DNA of 64,000 nt, from the NCBI RefSeq assembly GCF_002113375.1, contig NZ_NEHO01000006.1, positions 124,001-188,000 on the forward strand. The letters run 5' to 3'. How positions within the stretch are numbered: position 1 is the first letter of the stretch; every line of letters begins with the position of its first letter. A program made the translations under genes and the position numbers. This document shows positions 27,153 through 34,201 of this stretch, in pieces. Under the pieces are notes generated by a model, which was not told the DNA's origin, did no database searches, and was given only the letters and a program-made list of their open reading frames with translations. This DNA is from Pseudomonas sp. R37(2017). GTDB taxonomy: Bacteria; Pseudomonadota; Gammaproteobacteria; Pseudomonadales; Pseudomonadaceae.

Positions 27153-27446
27153 CTATCGGACCGGAAAGCTGTTGAAGTCGACGGCGTTGGCCAGCTGGCA
27201 ATCGATCAGGTCGATGAACTCCTGTGCCTGAGGGCTATTGAAATGCGATTGCATCGCTGCTTCCGATTGCCAATGAGCGCTGACGGTCCAGCGATTACTG
27301 TCTTCGGGGCAACGGTCGACCATATAGGACTCACAGCCGGGGAGGTCGCGCAGGGTTTCGACAATCTTCTGCAGATGCCTACCCAGTTCGTCCGAGCGAC
27401 CGGTGACGGCTTGCACCTTGACGGTATTGATCATTTTGTCGGGCAT
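27153..27446 (-). CDS. Antibiotic biosynthesis monooxygenase (ABM) domain protein
   Basis: 97 residues forming one ABM ferredoxin-like unit: VKVQAVTGRSDELGRHL at the start, PGCESYMVDRCPEDSNRWTV in the middle and ESEAAMQSHFNSPQAQEF (written here as QSEAAMQSHFNSP...) towards the end, with the conserved W and SHF. Such YgiN-like proteins act as quinol or polyketide monooxygenases or as stress-linked small enzymes. It is monocistronic. The exact start may be the ATG of MINTVK at residue 5 instead of MPDKM. Confidence 0.82.
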   Translation of the reverse strand: MPDKMINTVKVQAVTGRSDELGRHLQKIVETLRDLPGCESYMVDRCPEDSNRWTVSAHWQSEAAMQSHFNSPQAQEFIDLIDCQLANAVDFNSFPVR

Positions 27447-27569
27447 TGCTCACACTCCTGAATCAGGCCGGACGAATCCTGCTCATTGAGGGATAACGCT
27501 TATGCAGGATAGGCCTGCCCCCGGGGACCGCCAATAGCCAATCGCCCGATAAAGTCGCAGGCCAATCCG

Positions 27570-29003
27570 TCAGGCCACCTGCTGCAAAATGTCGCGCAAT
27601 CGGTCAAGCGCGGTGTCGATGTCGAGGGTTTCGATGGCGCCAAAACCAAGGAAAAGCCCGGCCTTGGGCGCCTCCTGATAAAAAAAGCTGTCGATGGCAT
27701 AGAGTCCGACTTCGACTTTTTTCGCCAATTCGATCACTAATGGAACATCCATCGGCACTTTGCACATCACCACCATGTGGAATCCGGCAGTGGATGGCAC
27801 TGCTTCGAACCAGGGCGAGAGGTCGCCGGCCATGCGCGTCAGGATCCGCTCGCGGCGCCCGGCATAGATCGTATGGCAGCGTCGGATGTGCTTGAGCAGG
27901 CAGCCTTCGGCGATGAACTTGGCCAGCGCCCATTGCGGCAGGGTCGAGGTGTGCAGGTCGGTGAGCTGTTTGGCGCGCAGCACGGCTTCCAGGATCGCCG
28001 GCGGCAGGATCCCATAGCCGAGTCGCAGTTCCGGCAGCAGGGTTTTGGAAAAGGTCCCGACATAGGCGACGATCCCCCGTTCGTCCATGCTTTGCAGGGA
28101 ATCGGTGGGGCGACCTTCATAGCGAAACTCGCTGTCGTAGTCGTCCTCGATGATGATCGCGCCCAACTCATGGGCCTTGGCCAGCAACGCGACACGGCGC
28201 GCCTGACTCATGGGCATGCCCAGCGGAAACTGGTGCGAAGGGGTGACGTAGATGAGCCGTGTGCCGCGAGGAATCCTGTCCACCACAATGCCTTCGGCGT
28301 CCACCGGCACGCCGATCACCGTGGCGCCATGGGTGCCGAACAACAGCCGCGCCGGCGGGTAGCCGGGGTCTTCCATGGCGACCAGGCTGCCCGGGCTGAT
28401 CAGCACCCTGGCAATCAGGTCCAGCGCCTGCTGCGCGCCGTTGCACACCACGACATCCTCGTCCTGACAATTGACCCCGCGGGAGAACGCGACGTGCTGC
28501 GCAATGGCGTTGCGCAGGGCCGGCAAGCCTTCGGGCAGGCTGTAGAACCCCTTGGAACCGGCAATCTGGCGCAGTGCGTGAGAGGTGCAGCGCCGCCAGT
28601 CATCCTGGGGAAACTGGCCCTTGCTGGTGGCGCCGCCAATGAAGTCGTAGCGCAGCGAGCCTTCCAGAGTCGGATGACGCAGGAACACCGGCAGGTTGCG
28701 CCAGGACTCGATCACCTCAAAGCCGCCAAGCCCGGTGTGGCTCTGTTTACGCTGCACCTTTGAAGTGCGCGCGTTGACGTAAGTGCCTTTTCCGACCACT
28801 CCGGTGAGGAAGTTTTCATAGGTCAGCTGGGCGTAGGTATCGGAAATGGTCTTGCGCGAAATACCCAGCTGTTCGGCCAGCAAACGGCTGGGCGGCAGTT
28901 GCGTCCCGGCGGCCAGGCGACCGGACTCGATGGCGCTGCGCAGTTGGTTGTACAACTGGCCGGCGAGGTCCTTGCGGCCATTGATGACAACATGTAGTTC
29001 CAT
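27570..29003 (-). CDS. MocR-type regulator (GntR HTH fused to aminotransferase fold)
   Basis: 477 residues from ATG 29003 (MELHVVINGRKDLAGQLYNQ); a TTG start at 29048 is possible but less likely. The N-terminal winged helix (about 5-75) shows the GntR pattern GTQLPPSRLLAEQLGISRKT; then comes a linker and a fold-type I PLP domain with the PLP-lysine in YVGTFSKTLLP and the aspartate/arginine pocket residues typical of the class. MocR proteins sense amino acids or pyridoxal phosphate and usually regulate a divergent gene; here the divergent gene is the carboxymuconolactone-decarboxylase-like protein starting at 29209, so that gene is the likely target. Confidence 0.9.
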   Translation of the reverse strand: MELHVVINGRKDLAGQLYNQLRSAIESGRLAAGTQLPPSRLLAEQLGISRKTISDTYAQLTYENFLTGVVGKGTYVNARTSKVQRKQSHTGLGGFEVIESWRNLPVFLRHPTLEGSLRYDFIGGATSKGQFPQDDWRRCTSHALRQIAGSKGFYSLPEGLPALRNAIAQHVAFSRGVNCQDEDVVVCNGAQQALDLIARVLISPGSLVAMEDPGYPPARLLFGTHGATVIGVPVDAEGIVVDRIPRGTRLIYVTPSHQFPLGMPMSQARRVALLAKAHELGAIIIEDDYDSEFRYEGRPTDSLQSMDERGIVAYVGTFSKTLLPELRLGYGILPPAILEAVLRAKQLTDLHTSTLPQWALAKFIAEGCLLKHIRRCHTIYAGRRERILTRMAGDLSPWFEAVPSTAGFHMVVMCKVPMDVPLVIELAKKVEVGLYAIDSFFYQEAPKAGLFLGFGAIETLDIDTALDRLRDILQQVA

Positions 29004-29208
29004 ACCGGCGAGGCTCCGGGAAGGTTGAGGCGCGTGTGCGTCGAGCAAGATTACCCCTATCCGCTTGTCGTGCAGAAGTTGTGCAGTGGAAAAACCGTCA
29101 ATTGGTCTGGCAGGGGTGGTCCACGGGGAAATCGTGTAATTGGATCTGTCCTGCCGTCGCGCGAGCGACTACCTTGAAAATGACTTCAAGGCTGCACGAG
29201 ATCGCTCG

Positions 29209-29649
29209 ATGAATCCCCGACTGGACTACTACAGCGCTTCCCCCAAAGCGATGAAAGCGATGATCGCCATGGAGGCCTTGGCCAGCAGCCTGAGCATCGA
29301 GCAGGGCTTGCTGCACCTGATCAGGATTCGTGCTTCTCAACTCAATGGCTGTGCCTTCTGCACCGACATGCATTCGGTGGATGCAAGGCGCCTGGGCGAA
29401 AGCGACCGGCGTCTGTATTCCATTGCGGTCTGGCGCGACAGCAACTTTTTCAATCCGCGGGAAAGAGCCGCGCTGGCCTGGACCGAGGCGGTCACCTTGC
29501 TCTCCGAAAGCCACGTGCCGGATGAAGTCTATGCCCAGGCCCGCGAGCAGTTCAGTGAATGCGAAATGGTCGATCTGACCGTCGCGGTCACCACCATCAA
29601 CAGCTGGAATCGCCTGGCCGTGAGCTTTCGGCAAGCGCCCAGCGCCTGA
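29209..29649 (+). CDS. Carboxymuconolactone decarboxylase family (AhpD-like) protein
   Basis: 146 residues from ATG 29209 (MNPRLDYYSASPKAMKAM). The CMD-family motif LNGCAFCTDMHSVDAR contains the CxxC pair and following His used by AhpD-type proteins for thiol peroxidase-linked chemistry, with the conserved ASQLNGC lead-in and a second helix RAALAWTEAVT. It is therefore more likely an alkylhydroperoxidase-like redox protein than a true decarboxylase. It faces away from the mocR gene, a common pairing. The longer frame starting at 29140 reads through the divergent promoter. Confidence 0.88.
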   Translation: MNPRLDYYSASPKAMKAMIAMEALASSLSIEQGLLHLIRIRASQLNGCAFCTDMHSVDARRLGESDRRLYSIAVWRDSNFFNPRERAALAWTEAVTLLSESHVPDEVYAQAREQFSECEMVDLTVAVTTINSWNRLAVSFRQAPSA

Positions 29650-29720
29650 GCCGTTGTCATACCAGGTTCATGAGCGATGAGCAGGATGGAACTGTCAGTC
29701 CGGTCGACAGGGAGTCCGCG

Positions 29721-30701
29721 ATGTCAGTCATGCAAACCAGCGCCCACCAAGGGGCTACCGAGTATCGTGCAGCCATCGACAAGGACCCGTCCTGGCGCCA
29801 GTTAGCGGCGGCAATCGACCCCGAACTGGCACTGTGTTTTACCGCCAGTGCCCGTTGCGGTTGTTACATGCAGGCCGCCCGCAGCCTCAACATCAAGGCC
29901 ACCCGCCTGCGCCGACAACTGGTGCTGCTGGAAACGCAGTTGCAGTGTTCGTTGTTCAACCCGTCCGACAATGGTTTGAGCCTCAGCCGCGATGGCTTGC
30001 GTTTGCACGCACAATTGATCGCCCTGGCCCATGAGCGTGGTCTGCCGGTGATTGAACAACCGCTGATTCGGCTGGCCGTGGCGGACTCCATCCTGCATGA
30101 CATTCTCGGACGTGACCTGGTGGCGCTGCTGCGGCGCAACGCCGGCGTGCGCCTGGACATCATCACGCTCGACAGTGAATTGTCATTGCGGGCGGTCAGC
30201 GCCGACGTAGTGGTGTGGCTGGGCGAGGTCGAAACGCCGTTGCCGGGGCCGAGCTTTGCCACCACCGAACCCCGGCGCCTGGCGCAACTGGATTACCTGC
30301 CTCACATTGCCAAGCGCTACTCGCGGGTGGCTTCCAGGCCGGAATGCATTGATGACCTGGCCGATTTTCTCCTGGTGCAATGGCGACAGGACTGCCACGT
30401 TGAAAGCTTGCGGCCATGGAATGCATTGGTGGATCAGCGCCTGTCCGGCGCAGTGCAACTGCAAGCCTGGGAACTGATGCTGGAGATGATCCGCAGCGGT
30501 GCCTGCATCGGTCTGCTACCGCACTACATGAGCCACTTCGACCGCGGGTTGATCGCCTTGCCGGGCTTGTTTGACCAGCCGATGCGGCGTCAGGTGTGGA
30601 TGGCGGTCAACGCCCGGTCCGGGGATGATGCGCAGGTGCGGACGATCGTCGAATTGATCGAAGACACCTTCGCCGAGCGTCGCGAATGGTTCGAAATCTG
30701 A
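29721..30701 (+). CDS. LysR-family transcriptional regulator
   Basis: 326 residues from ATG 29721, preceded by GGGAG. The HTH segment is MQAARSLNIKATRLRRQLVLLE (written in parts: MQAARSLNIKATRL, RRQLVLLETQ), which departs from the LysR consensus (A-S-R positions) but keeps AARxL...LRxLE. The rest is a periplasmic-binding-like effector domain with GACIGLLPHYM as the typical C-terminal signature. Its 40-residue N-terminal extension before the HTH is longer than usual. It follows the CMD gene by 71 bp on the same strand; targets are unknown. Confidence 0.83.
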   Translation: MSVMQTSAHQGATEYRAAIDKDPSWRQLAAAIDPELALCFTASARCGCYMQAARSLNIKATRLRRQLVLLETQLQCSLFNPSDNGLSLSRDGLRLHAQLIALAHERGLPVIEQPLIRLAVADSILHDILGRDLVALLRRNAGVRLDIITLDSELSLRAVSADVVVWLGEVETPLPGPSFATTEPRRLAQLDYLPHIAKRYSRVASRPECIDDLADFLLVQWRQDCHVESLRPWNALVDQRLSGAVQLQAWELMLEMIRSGACIGLLPHYMSHFDRGLIALPGLFDQPMRRQVWMAVNARSGDDAQVRTIVELIEDTFAERREWFEI

Positions 30702-30783
30702 GTGCTCCCACATTGGTTCTCGCCAGACCCGAAGGTCGCGTTATAGAGTGAACAGCCATGTCTGCTTCAAGGATGATTCACCC

Positions 30784-31305
30784 ATGCCAGCCACCGAACC
30801 CGTTATCACCCTCGAACGCTTCAACGAATCCCATATCGAAGGCATCACGGCGCTGTACAACGATCCCGCTATCGCCCGGCAGACCCTGCAAATGCCCTTT
30901 CAGTCCACCGAACTCTGGCGCAGTCGCCTGGCGCTGGATAACGAGCGCCTGGTGAAAGTGGTGGCCCTGCATCAGGGCACGGTCATCGGCAACATTGGCC
31001 TGGAGCAGTTCTCGCGCATTCGTCGCAGCCATGCGGGCAGTTTCGGCATGGGCGTTGCGGTCGAGTGGCAAGGCAGGGGCGTGGGCTCGAAGCTGCTCGC
31101 GACGGCGCTGGATATCGCCGACAACTGGATGAACCTGCAACGCGTCGAGCTTTCGGTGTATGCCGATAACGAAGCGGCCATTGCGCTGTATCGCAAGTTC
31201 GGCTTCGAAACCGAGGGCTTGTTGCGTGATTACGCCGTGCGTGACGGCGTACTGGTGGACACCTTGTGCATGGCGCGCCTGCGTCGCCCGCCCAAGGTTG
31301 GTTGA
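30784..31305 (+). CDS. GNAT-family N-acetyltransferase
   Basis: 173 residues from ATG 30784, after AAGGA; a frame back to 30748 is rejected. The protein has the GNAT acetyl-CoA loop in VAVEWQGRGVGSKLLATAL (RGVGS) preceded by the beta-strand SFGMGVAV, and the C-terminal NEAAIALYRKFGFETEG motif of amino-acid or small-molecule acetyltransferases of the YhhY/RimI-like type. Substrate cannot be read from sequence. It is followed by REP elements and is probably a single-gene unit. Confidence 0.87.
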   Translation: MPATEPVITLERFNESHIEGITALYNDPAIARQTLQMPFQSTELWRSRLALDNERLVKVVALHQGTVIGNIGLEQFSRIRRSHAGSFGMGVAVEWQGRGVGSKLLATALDIADNWMNLQRVELSVYADNEAAIALYRKFGFETEGLLRDYAVRDGVLVDTLCMARLRRPPKVG

Positions 31306-31321
31306 GTCAGTCAATGTGGCG

Positions 31322-31553
31322 GCCTCTTCGCGAGCATGCTCGCTCCTACAGTAATCCGGGCAGTTCGCAGATGTTGCGTACAGCCACGGAACCTGTAGGA
31401 GCGAGCATGCTCGCGATGGCGGCGTGTCAAGCGACATTGATGTTGAATGTGCCGGCCTCTTCGCGAGCATGCTCGCTCCTACAGTGATTTGGGCAGTTCG
31501 CAGATGTAGCGTACAGCCGCTGAACCTGTGGGAGCGGGCTTGCCCGCGAAGAG
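31322..31553. repeat. Two tandem BIMEs (134-bp period) between converging genes
   Basis: Four REP arms at about 31325-31351, 31393-31419, 31459-31484 and 31526-31553. The two units share the spacer GGGCAGTTCGCAGATG and TAGCGTACAGCC (one copy reads TTGCGTACAGCC) and repeat with a 134-bp period, so one was duplicated. They fill most of the 298-bp gap between a plus-strand and a minus-strand gene, where REP repeats act as transcript-end stabilisers. Confidence 0.9.
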
Positions 31554-31603
31554 GTTGGTAATGCCAATAGAAAGCGCTGATCAGACAGCGCTTTGAACCC
31601 ACA

Positions 31604-33964
31604 TCATTTCAACGCCGGATCCCCCATGTTCATTTTCTTCCAGCCTTGCAGCAGCACTTGCGCCTTGGGTTCGTGCTCGTTTTCCAGGTAGTACTGCATC
31701 AACGACAGGCGGGCATTGCGGTTGGACGGTTGCACCTTCAACAGCCGCTCCAGTTCTTCGCACGCCTCATCAATGTTTCCGCTGTCATGCAGAGCCACCG
31801 CCAGCACATAGCCGAATTGCCCGCTCTGCGGCTCCAGTTGCGCAGCCTTGCGCAGGTACGGCATGGCTTGAGCCGCCTGGCCCGCACGAATCAGCGCCAG
31901 GCCCTGGGTGTGTTGCAGCAGGCCCGAGTCGGGATGCTCCTTGAGGCTTTGCGCGAGCAGGGCATGGCCTTCCTGGCTGCGACCGTTGGCCTCCAGCCAC
32001 TGCACCAGGGTGACCAGGGCCGGGTAGAAGTCCGGATCGCGCTGCAGGGCCGTGCGCAGTAGTCCTTCGACTTCTGCACTGCGCCCGCTGGCCTGGTAGA
32101 GCATCGCCAGGTTGAGGTTCGCTTCGGCGCGTTCGAGGAGGTTTTTCTGGACTGTCTCGTATTCGGCGATGGCAGCACTCCAGCTGTCCTGAGCCGTGCC
32201 CAGGCCGGTGCGCGCGACACTGAGCAAATCCCGGGCAGCGGCGATACGCACGGCTTTCACCGGGTCATTCAACAAGGGGCTCAGCAGCGGAGCACGCTCC
32301 GTTGGCGGCAGCAATGCACTGATCGCGTGCAGGGCACTCTCACGGACTTGCGGCGCCGGGCTGTCGAGGTCCCTGGTCGCGAGTTTCAACGCCTGTTCGC
32401 TCGGGTACGCGGGCAACTCGGCCAGCAGCGTCGCCCGTTGAATCGCCGGCAGATTGCTGCGTTGCAGTTGCTCGAACAGTGCCTCGGCAGCACCGGCCTG
32501 ACCGTTGCGAATCAGCCACAGGCTTTCGTCGTAACGCGGGGCTTGCATTGCGCTGGCGTTGGCGGTGTTCCACAGCTTGAACTGTTCGGTGACCTTGTCG
32601 CCGGCCTTGCCTTGATGGCAGGTCAGGCAAGCGTCCGGCGTCCCCAGTTTTTTCGCCCGCACGGGGTTGGGGATGCTGAAGCTGTGGTCGTGCCGGAAGT
32701 CGTTGCCCATGTAGAACTTGCCGGGCATGTGGCAATCCACGCACTGCGAACCCGGTTGGCCCAGGGTGTGGCGAGTGTGCTCGATGGAATCGTAGTTTTT
32801 CGCTTGCAGGCCCTTGCCGTCGACGCCTTCCACGGTGGTTTTGCCGGCGGTGTTGTGGCATTGCAGGCAGACGCCGTTGCCTGGCGCTTTCAATTGTGTG
32901 CTGTGGGGGTTGTGGCAGTTGCTGCAACGCACGCCCTTGTCGAACATTTTGCTCTGGGCAAAGGAGCCGTGTTCGAACACTTCGTCCTTGATCTTGCCAT
33001 CCAGCGCGTACAGCTCGCGGGTCAGGACACTCGGCAGGTAGTCGTCCATCAGGCGCTTGCCGACCGTAAAACCGTCGTCCAGCGGTGCTCGGCGCGAGTG
33101 GCAGCGGGCGCAGGTCTCGATTTCAACGGTGGCGTTCTTGTCCTTGAGGTCGACGGCAAAGCCGGCATGGATCAGGTCGGTTTTCTTTGCGGTCCATTCC
33201 AGGTGATTGGATGCCGGACCATGGCACGCCTGGCAGCCGACACCGAGGCTGTTCCAGTGGCTGTCGAAGGTGTTTTTCGCCGCGTCGAAATGGCGTTTGA
33301 AGCCGGTGGTGTGGCACTCGACGCACATGAAGTTGGCGTTCTGGCTCGGTTTGCTCCAGTGCAGCGGGTTCTTGAAGTTCACGCCCTGGCCCGGATACAG
33401 GTGAAACCAGCGTTGCTTCTCGGTATCCCAGGCGATGCCAAGGGCTTGCAACCGGCCTTCGCCGACCTCGATCAGGTATTGCTGCAAAGGGGCGATGCCG
33501 AAGGCATAGGCCACCTTGAAGTCGGCGTTCTTGCCGTCGATACCGGGGGTATTGACCCAGAATTCGTCACCTTTGCGCGAGAATACCGTGGTCTCCTTTT
33601 CGGCCTTGAAGGTGACATTGTCGAAGTCGCCGAGCAGGGTGTCGGCGCTGGCTTGCTGCATCGCCAATTGGTGATGGGAGCCTTGCCAGTCCTTGACCTG
33701 ATCGCCGTGGCAGCCCTGGCATTGTTGCTCCTCGACCATTTTCGCCGGCGCGAGAGCGACCGGTTGCGGCTTGGCCGGTTCAACCACAGGCGTGCTGACA
33801 GGGGCAGGCTTGAGCGGTGCGGGCGTGCTGCTCAGCAAAAACCAGCCAATACCCGCCACAGCGAGCAGCAAAATGCCGATGATGACTGGAAACAGGTAAC
33901 GGTTGATCAGGGTCGATTGCGAATCAGGGTTGGGGGTTGCAGCTTTATTTTTATGCTTCGACAT
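31604..33964 (-). CDS. Membrane-anchored octaheme cytochrome c with C-terminal HEAT/TPR region
   Basis: 786 residues from ATG 33964 after GGAAG. A transmembrane anchor (about 23-45) precedes a proline-rich linker, then eight CxxCH haem motifs at Cys82, 214, 244, 285, 347, 366, 408 and 446 (CQGCH, CVECH, CQACH, CARCH, CSNCH, CLQCH, CVDCH, CLTCH). From about residue 480 comes a HEAT-like and TPR helical region (PALVTLVQWLEANGR, LAVALHDSGNIDEACEEL). Eight haems on one chain, a membrane anchor and a protein-binding tail suggest a periplasmic electron-transfer or reductase module docked to partners. It is the last gene of the sulfatase/Bat cluster and points to redox chemistry in that system. Confidence 0.9.
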   Translation of the reverse strand: MSKHKNKAATPNPDSQSTLINRYLFPVIIGILLLAVAGIGWFLLSSTPAPLKPAPVSTPVVEPAKPQPVALAPAKMVEEQQCQGCHGDQVKDWQGSHHQLAMQQASADTLLGDFDNVTFKAEKETTVFSRKGDEFWVNTPGIDGKNADFKVAYAFGIAPLQQYLIEVGEGRLQALGIAWDTEKQRWFHLYPGQGVNFKNPLHWSKPSQNANFMCVECHTTGFKRHFDAAKNTFDSHWNSLGVGCQACHGPASNHLEWTAKKTDLIHAGFAVDLKDKNATVEIETCARCHSRRAPLDDGFTVGKRLMDDYLPSVLTRELYALDGKIKDEVFEHGSFAQSKMFDKGVRCSNCHNPHSTQLKAPGNGVCLQCHNTAGKTTVEGVDGKGLQAKNYDSIEHTRHTLGQPGSQCVDCHMPGKFYMGNDFRHDHSFSIPNPVRAKKLGTPDACLTCHQGKAGDKVTEQFKLWNTANASAMQAPRYDESLWLIRNGQAGAAEALFEQLQRSNLPAIQRATLLAELPAYPSEQALKLATRDLDSPAPQVRESALHAISALLPPTERAPLLSPLLNDPVKAVRIAAARDLLSVARTGLGTAQDSWSAAIAEYETVQKNLLERAEANLNLAMLYQASGRSAEVEGLLRTALQRDPDFYPALVTLVQWLEANGRSQEGHALLAQSLKEHPDSGLLQHTQGLALIRAGQAAQAMPYLRKAAQLEPQSGQFGYVLAVALHDSGNIDEACEELERLLKVQPSNRNARLSLMQYYLENEHEPKAQVLLQGWKKMNMGDPALK

Positions 33965-34089
33965 TACGACTTCCATGGTCCGGGTGCGATTGCCTTGCGG
34001 CGCGCGTTGAAGCTCGATGCAGCTTTGCCGGATGGCCGGCGTCTGTCAAATGACGGTTGTTGTGATGCTGATGGCCCCTTCGTCGGAAC

Positions 34090-34186
34090 GCCGCCCGGAG
34101 CAAGCCCGCTCCCACAGGGTTTATGTCGTACCCAAATATTGTGATCGACACGCACCTGTGGGAGCGGGCTTGCCCGCGATGGCGAT
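34090..34186. repeat. REP pair between the octaheme and MFS-spermidine-synthase genes
   Basis: GGAGCAAGCCCGCTCCCACAG (about 34098-34118) and its inverted partner CTGTGGGAGCGGGCTTGCCC (from 34156) flank a 37-bp spacer containing TCGTACCCAAATATTGTGATCGACACGC-type sequence in two parts (TCGTACCC and GTGATCGACACG). It lies in the 237-bp gap within the otherwise co-directional cluster. Confidence 0.85.
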
Positions 34187-34201
34187 CTTTCGGGCGCAGC
34201 A

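Noticed and set aside
31322..31553. Tandem repeats considered as a CRISPR array
   Set aside because: The units are inverted REP pairs with conserved, not variable, spacers and there are no cas genes.
32327..34144. 605-codon plus-strand frame opposite the octaheme cytochrome
   Set aside because: The other strand has eight CxxCH motifs and a good start; this frame has no motif.
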